Assembly: GCA_023131935.1 (NCBI GenBank)
Contig: JAGLYY010000373.1
Span: forward strand, 1-8,761
DNA: 8,761 bases
From: Spirochaetales bacterium
GTDB lineage: Bacteria > Spirochaetota > Spirochaetia > JAGLYY01
Reading direction: 5' to 3'
Both the position numbers and the translations under genes were made by a program. The notes beneath the pieces were generated by a model. The model did not search any database. It saw only the letters and a list, made by a program, of their open reading frames with translations, and was not told the DNA's origin. Positions 6,349-8,761 of this stretch are shown in pieces; within the stretch, counting starts at the first letter, position 1, and each line of letters opens with the position of its first letter.

Positions 6349-6449
6349 CGCCTAGTAGCAAATATATTTGCAGTCGTTGCGCTCCTTTGCCCTTCGGGGA
6401 TATTGGCTTCGTTCCTAAGCCAACATTATATATTTGCAAACTGTTAACG
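6349..6449 (+). other. attC-like structured site
   Basis: It begins 16 bases after the pseudogene stop. A 9-bp stem, GCAAATATA (6358-6366) with TATATTTGC (6429-6437), encloses inner hairpins, including TTGGCTT/AAGCCAA (6403-6409 with 6417-6423) and CCCTTCGGGG. The core GTTAACG (6443-6449) follows with an asymmetric spacer, and CGCCTAGT precedes the stem. The architecture and the length of about 100 bases fit an attC. However, GTTAACG departs from GTTRRRY at two positions and the R'' partner is poor, so the call is intermediate. Confidence 0.5.
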
Positions 6450-6461
6450 GTAATTCTCGAC
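6440..6461 (+). repeat. Inverted repeat flanking the PIN gene, left copy
   Basis: The 22 bases starting ACTGTTAACGGT match the reverse complement of 7216-7237 at 19 of 22 positions. It overlaps the core of the upstream attC-like site. Its relation to the PIN gene is the same as that of the 23-bp repeat to the methyltransferase gene, although the two repeat sequences are unrelated. Confidence 0.8.
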
Positions 6462-6479
6462 AATGTTTCTTTTAAGTAC

Positions 6480-6499
6480 CCTTGCCATCCGTGGCAAGG
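6480..6499 (+). promoter_or_regulatory. Perfect hairpin in the PIN gene leader
   Basis: CCTTGCCA (6480-6487) pairs with TGGCAAGG (6492-6499) around a TCCG loop, and can be extended by two pairs past a bulged C. It lies about 55 bases before the PIN start, within the cassette-like unit. It could be an operator palindrome or a leader stem; no U tract follows, so it is not a clear terminator. Confidence 0.45.
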
Positions 6500-6553
6500 T
6501 AGGATAGGATTATGGGGAAAACTATTAAATTTTATTGATAGGGCGAAATAGCG

Positions 6554-7099
6554 ATGAAGAAGTTTACCTTGGACACAAACTGCATAATCGATTTAGAGGA
6601 GAATCGGCCGAACGCGGAGCATGTGCGAAAAGTAGTTCAGGCGTGGAAGGACGAACGGATTGAACTGGCAGTTGTCGCAGTAAGCGCTTCCGAAAATCAG
6701 AGGAGTGGAATCGCAAACAGACACTTATCAGCATTTGAGCAGAAGTTGGAAAGGGCTGGGTTGGCTGGAGTTCAGTATCTGCTGCCGCTGGGGAAATGGG
6801 ATGTCTGCTATTGGGATTACGAACTCTGGGCTGACGATGAAATGGAAAGACTAGAATCTAAAATACGTGGGATCTTGTTCCCAAGCATTCAGGCATCCCC
6901 GCCTCAAGATATCAATACGAATAGTGTTTGGCGAAACCAACTATGCGATGTTTTGGTTGCATGGTCGCATGCATTCCACAAGTGGGACTATCTAGTCACC
7001 GGTGATGAGAATTTTCACAATCACAAGCACGAACTCAAGAAGGTTGGCGTTATTGGAGTAGTGTATCAGAGAGACGCAGCTTGCCTATGTTCGCCCTAA
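6554..7099 (+). CDS. PIN-domain protein (putative Mg-dependent ribonuclease)
   Basis: A 181-residue protein beginning MKKFTLDTNCIIDLEENRP. The LDTN signature gives the first acidic metal ligand (D7). The distal part carries QLCDVLVAWSHA and DYLVTGDENF, matching the PIN pattern in which later aspartates complete the Mg2+ site. PIN proteins cut single-stranded RNA, and many are VapC-type toxins. This one is longer than a typical VapC (about 130 residues), and a tryptophan-rich middle (WDVCYWDYELWADDEMERLE) separates the two signatures. No antitoxin-sized ORF precedes it; upstream are a hairpin and an attC-like site. The ribosome site is weak. The frame is intact, and the gene is bracketed by ~22-bp inverted repeats at 6440-6461 and 7216-7237, as for a mobile cassette. 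Toxin or stand-alone nuclease cannot be decided from sequence. Confidence 0.8.
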   Translation: MKKFTLDTNCIIDLEENRPNAEHVRKVVQAWKDERIELAVVAVSASENQRSGIANRHLSAFEQKLERAGLAGVQYLLPLGKWDVCYWDYELWADDEMERLESKIRGILFPSIQASPPQDINTNSVWRNQLCDVLVAWSHAFHKWDYLVTGDENFHNHKHELKKVGVIGVVYQRDAACLCSP

Positions 7100-7169
7100 A
7101 CCGGTGAACTGGGTCGTTATAGTTCTATAAGAGGGATTTTTTAAAATAGGTTATACAAAAGGAATACTG

Positions 7170-7197
7170 CTTCAAAGCACCTCTGTGTACTTTGAAG
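7170..7197. other. Hairpin downstream of the PIN gene
   Basis: CTTCAAAGCAC (7170-7180) pairs with GTG-TA-CTTTGAAG (7185-7197): eight plus three base pairs with a TA bulge and a CTCT loop. No U tract follows on either strand, so a classical terminator is unlikely. It may stabilise the PIN transcript end or be part of a recombination site. Confidence 0.4.
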
Positions 7198-7215
7198 AAA
7201 ATTGTTAAAGGGTAC

Positions 7216-7237
7216 GTCGAGAACAACCGTCAACAGT
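7216..7237 (+). repeat. Inverted repeat flanking the PIN gene, right copy
   Basis: This is the partner of 6440-6461 with 19 of 22 positions complementary. It contains CGTCAAC, which would be the R''-like box of this unit's own recombination site. GCTGAAA (7246-7252) and TTTCAGC (7285-7291) just beyond could be the arms of its hairpin, but the 3' core is not clear because the 23-bp repeats start here. Confidence 0.75.
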
Positions 7238-7254
7238 GAAGACCTGCTGAAACC

Positions 7255-7346
7255 TGTTTGCTTATTTCCGCAATGAGTGTCCGCTTTCAGCTGGAATAGA
7301 TGTTCGTTTTGAAACGGAGTTACTGTCCGGGTTGGGCCTGATAAAG
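7255..7346 (+). repeat. Four 23-bp-period repeats, possible IS21-family terminus remnant
   Basis: TGTCCG-like hexamers recur at exactly 23-base intervals: TGTTTG at 7255, TGTCCG at 7278, TGTTCG at 7301 and TGTCCG at 7324. Each is followed by a T-rich tetramer, and the middle ones by a GGAATA/GGAGTT tract. IS21-family elements carry such multiple ~20-bp transposase-binding repeats at their ends, starting with TG. No istA or istB reading frame follows, so this would be an orphan end. The periodicity is seen directly; the family assignment is inference. Confidence 0.5.
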
Positions 7347-7396
7347 AAAAGAGAGAATAATGACCTGACCTTGGTTCTTTATTCCTCTCGCTTTCT
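7345..7396. other. Long imperfect hairpin
   Basis: A 5' arm (7345-7360, AGAAAAGAGAGAATAA) pairs with a 3' arm (7379-7396, ending CTCTCGCTTTCT) with one or two bulged bases, around a loop of about 18 bases. It sits between the 23-bp repeats and a strong ribosome-site sequence (AGGAGG, 7402-7407). It could be a leader structure. Confidence 0.4.
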
Positions 7397-7473
7397 CATA
7401 CAGGAGGGATGTGTCTTGAAGAGACAAGAAATGTACAATTTTTTTATGGTTTTCGATTAGGCATGGAGGAATT

Positions 7474-7608
7474 GTGATAAAAAAGAATCATTCTATCTAC
7501 ATAATTACGGAAAACATATGGGAATTATTCCCGGAGAGTTCAGTAAAAACAGTATATAAATTCCTTGTAGAAGTGGCTGGGGTTTCGTCCAACAAAGTCT
7601 TAACATAG
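7474..7608 (+). CDS. Possible 44-residue protein, unrecognised
   Basis: GTG at 7474, behind GGAGG with a tight four-base spacing, opens MIKKNHSIYIITENIWELFP and continues through SVKTVYKFLVEVAG to TAG 7606-7608. Just upstream, AGGAGG is ideally spaced from TTG 7416, which gives only 14 codons (MKRQEMYNFFMVFD). A 22-codon frame from ATG 7409 ends overlapping the GTG. The three pieces might be one small gene broken by frameshifts. The stop overlaps the start of an attC-like site, which is where cassette genes end. I recognise no family, and chance is possible. Confidence 0.3.
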   Translation: MIKKNHSIYIITENIWELFPESSVKTVYKFLVEVAGVSSNKVLT

Positions 7609-7713
7609 CTGCTGCTTATAATCTGTGATATATTTATATTTTCTGTTATTAGCTTAATGGAGTGAGAGATAGTCCGTTTTTGGCAGCTGCGTTGAGATTT
7701 CTATGTGTTAGGT
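7598..7713. other. attC-like site
   Basis: On the plus strand the ends read TCTTAAC (7598-7604) and GTTAGGT (7707-7713), the latter a perfect GTTRRRY followed by GC. The arms continue with ATAG/CTAT, offset by a 2-base bulge, and GCTGC/GCAGC, with the rest forming a variable loop. Read on the minus strand, ACCTAAC is a perfect RYYYAAC, so polarity is uncertain. The length of 116 is in the attC range. The inner pairing is weaker than at 299-382. Confidence 0.45.
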
Positions 7714-7797
7714 GCAATACCCGAAGGGAAGTAAATCAACTTCTCGGTCGAGTGTATGCTTAAAACAGATCTTTGTCCATGTAAGAACAGGAAATCA

Positions 7798-8313
7798 TTA
7801 ATCTGGGAGGGAAAGTCCATTATTTCTTAGGTCATTTAAGTAATGTAGGTCGATGACCTTCTTTTGTTTATACAAATAGAGTTCCAGGTCGGTTTCATAC
7901 TCTAGTAGTTCCTTTTCCCATATTTTTTGAGTATTTTCACTCTCGATTCTATTAGAGGCACCAGCCCAAAGGCCAATTAAAGTAAATACTGTAAAAAAAG
8001 CCGAAAGAACTGCCGTTAATACGCGGTTTTGGGTTTTGCTACGAGTAACAACGTAAGTGGATAAACCGCCTAAGAAAGTAAATAATAAAGGTAATAGGAC
8101 ATCAACTATTGGGTTTCGACTGTTGCCAGTAATAACACCTACTATATAACCTACCAAGGAAATTGAGCATATGATGAGAAGGTTCCTAAGAATAGTTTTG
8201 AATTCTTTTTTTAGGGCAGAATTCAAGATTAGAAAAAAGACACCAATGGAAGTAAAAAACCCAATAATAATGGCGATATCAATGAAGAAAGAAGTGCTAA
8301 TAAAACTTTTCAA
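7798..8313 (-). CDS. Small multi-pass membrane protein with cytoplasmic tail
   Basis: A 171-residue protein with four predicted membrane helices, at about residues 8-32 (FFIDIAIIIGFFTSIGVFFL), 42-62, 68-90 (IVDVLLPLLFTFLGGLSTYV) and 98-118. A hydrophilic charged tail of about 50 residues (WEKELLEYETDLELYLYKQK) may be helical or coiled. The start is TTG at 8313. This is supported by AAGGAG six bases upstream, which overlaps the end of the preceding gene, and no nearer ATG exists. The two genes are therefore probably translationally coupled. I recognise no family. Such a small membrane protein paired with a soluble partner is seen in defence and toxin-immunity modules, but nothing here proves this. 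After the stop there is no clear terminator, and an attC-like site lies about 85 bases further on. Confidence 0.7.
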   Translation of the reverse strand: MKSFISTSFFIDIAIIIGFFTSIGVFFLILNSALKKEFKTILRNLLIICSISLVGYIVGVITGNSRNPIVDVLLPLLFTFLGGLSTYVVTRSKTQNRVLTAVLSAFFTVFTLIGLWAGASNRIESENTQKIWEKELLEYETDLELYLYKQKKVIDLHYLNDLRNNGLSLPD

Positions 8314-8316
8314 AAT

Positions 8317-8739
8317 TTACTCCTTAGATTGTAATAGAATATCAGTTAGGCTTTTTTGATCAATATATGGAATGGTTTGGCTCATTAACATAAAATCTAT
8401 GTTTGGAATGCTTATAGTATCTGGGTGTTGTTGGCCGATGAGATCCATTAAGCTCCTAATCTGTTCAGTGTTAAGATCAAGTGAGAAAAGGATTGCTTCA
8501 AGAAACCTAGGATTCGTATCGGGATTGTTTACCTCAACAGCTGGCTTTTCTGCAAGATTAGAATCTTCCAATGAAAAAACAATGCCGCCCGAAAGAGTTG
8601 GGATTCTTGAGATGAAAACAGGCGAAAATGTTTGGTCATGGACTTTAAGGGTAACGCTCAACCAATTGCTGTTCACGACCATCACATTTTGTGTTGTGTA
8701 ATCCGTATATACAGTAAAGAGCTTTATATATTGTAGCAT
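8317..8739 (-). CDS. Unrecognised soluble protein, coupled to the membrane-protein gene
   Basis: About 140 residues from ATG 8739. The N-terminal half looks beta-rich (NWLSVTLKVHDQTFSPVFIS, GGIVFSLEDSN) and the C-terminal half helical (PRFLEAILFSLDLNTEQIRS). There is no signal peptide, membrane helix or recognised catalytic motif. An in-frame stop just upstream excludes a much longer protein. The ribosome site before ATG 8739 is poor, so an internal start such as ATG 8685 (MVVNSNW) is possible. Its stop is four bases before the TTG of the membrane-protein gene, and its last codons form that gene's ribosome site, so the pair is an operon. The promoter lies at or beyond the right edge. Confidence 0.6.
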   Translation of the reverse strand: MLQYIKLFTVYTDYTTQNVMVVNSNWLSVTLKVHDQTFSPVFISRIPTLSGGIVFSLEDSNLAEKPAVEVNNPDTNPRFLEAILFSLDLNTEQIRSLMDLIGQQHPDTISIPNIDFMLMSQTIPYIDQKSLTDILLQSKE

Positions 8740-8761
8740 AGCTGTCCAAAATAATCATAGC

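Noticed and set aside
7170..7197. Rho-independent terminator of the PIN gene
   Set aside because: There is no U tract after the stem on the plus strand; AAAATTG follows instead.
1..8761. CRISPR array
   Set aside because: The only regular repeats are the four divergent 23-bp-period units with no spacers, and no cas gene is present.

Overview
The window looks like a chromosomal accessory region of an AT-leaning bacterium. It resembles a gene-cassette and defence-island graveyard more than a run of housekeeping genes. No rRNA, tRNA, integrase or other phylogenetic marker is present, so the host cannot be named. The attC-like recombination sites, toxin-antitoxin material and decayed restriction-modification genes would suit a chromosomal integron or genomic island, perhaps of a spirochaete-like organism; that is a guess.

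Left part (1-1205), minus strand. A Phd/YefM-type antitoxin runs off the left edge, with its own strong sigma70-type promoter. A well-formed attC-like site (299-382) separates it from a class I SAM-dependent methyltransferase gene. The methyltransferase gene is bracketed by a 23-bp inverted repeat (376-398 and 1002-1024). Two 75-bp related direct repeats (218-292 and 1031-1105) sit at equivalent places beside the antitoxin and methyltransferase units.

Centre-left (1206-4930), plus strand. This is a wrecked type I restriction-modification operon. About 70 codons of hsdM, whose start codon seems mutated to ATA, are fused out of frame to the C-terminal half of hsdS by one deletion. After a short gap, hsdR follows. 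It has lost its motor core through a deletion beginning inside the Walker A motif, and it also carries a nonsense codon. No functional enzyme should be made.

Centre (4931-6550), plus strand. One reading frame of about 328 codons with no firm family assignment is a pseudogene. It is interrupted by a 190-bp MITE-like insertion (12-bp perfect terminal inverted repeats, AATT duplication), and removing the insertion plus one duplication restores the frame exactly. It also has two in-frame stops. An attC-like structure follows it.

Right part (6440-8761). An intact PIN-domain gene is bracketed by a second, different ~22-bp inverted repeat, echoing the methyltransferase unit. The next ~700 bases hold no sizeable gene. 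They contain hairpins, four 23-bp-period repeats resembling an IS21-family end, a possible 44-codon ORF and another attC-like site. On the minus strand at the right edge are two coupled genes: an unrecognised soluble protein and a four-helix membrane protein started by TTG.

The methyltransferase, the PIN protein and the two-gene membrane unit appear intact; the hsd operon and the MITE-split gene are dead.
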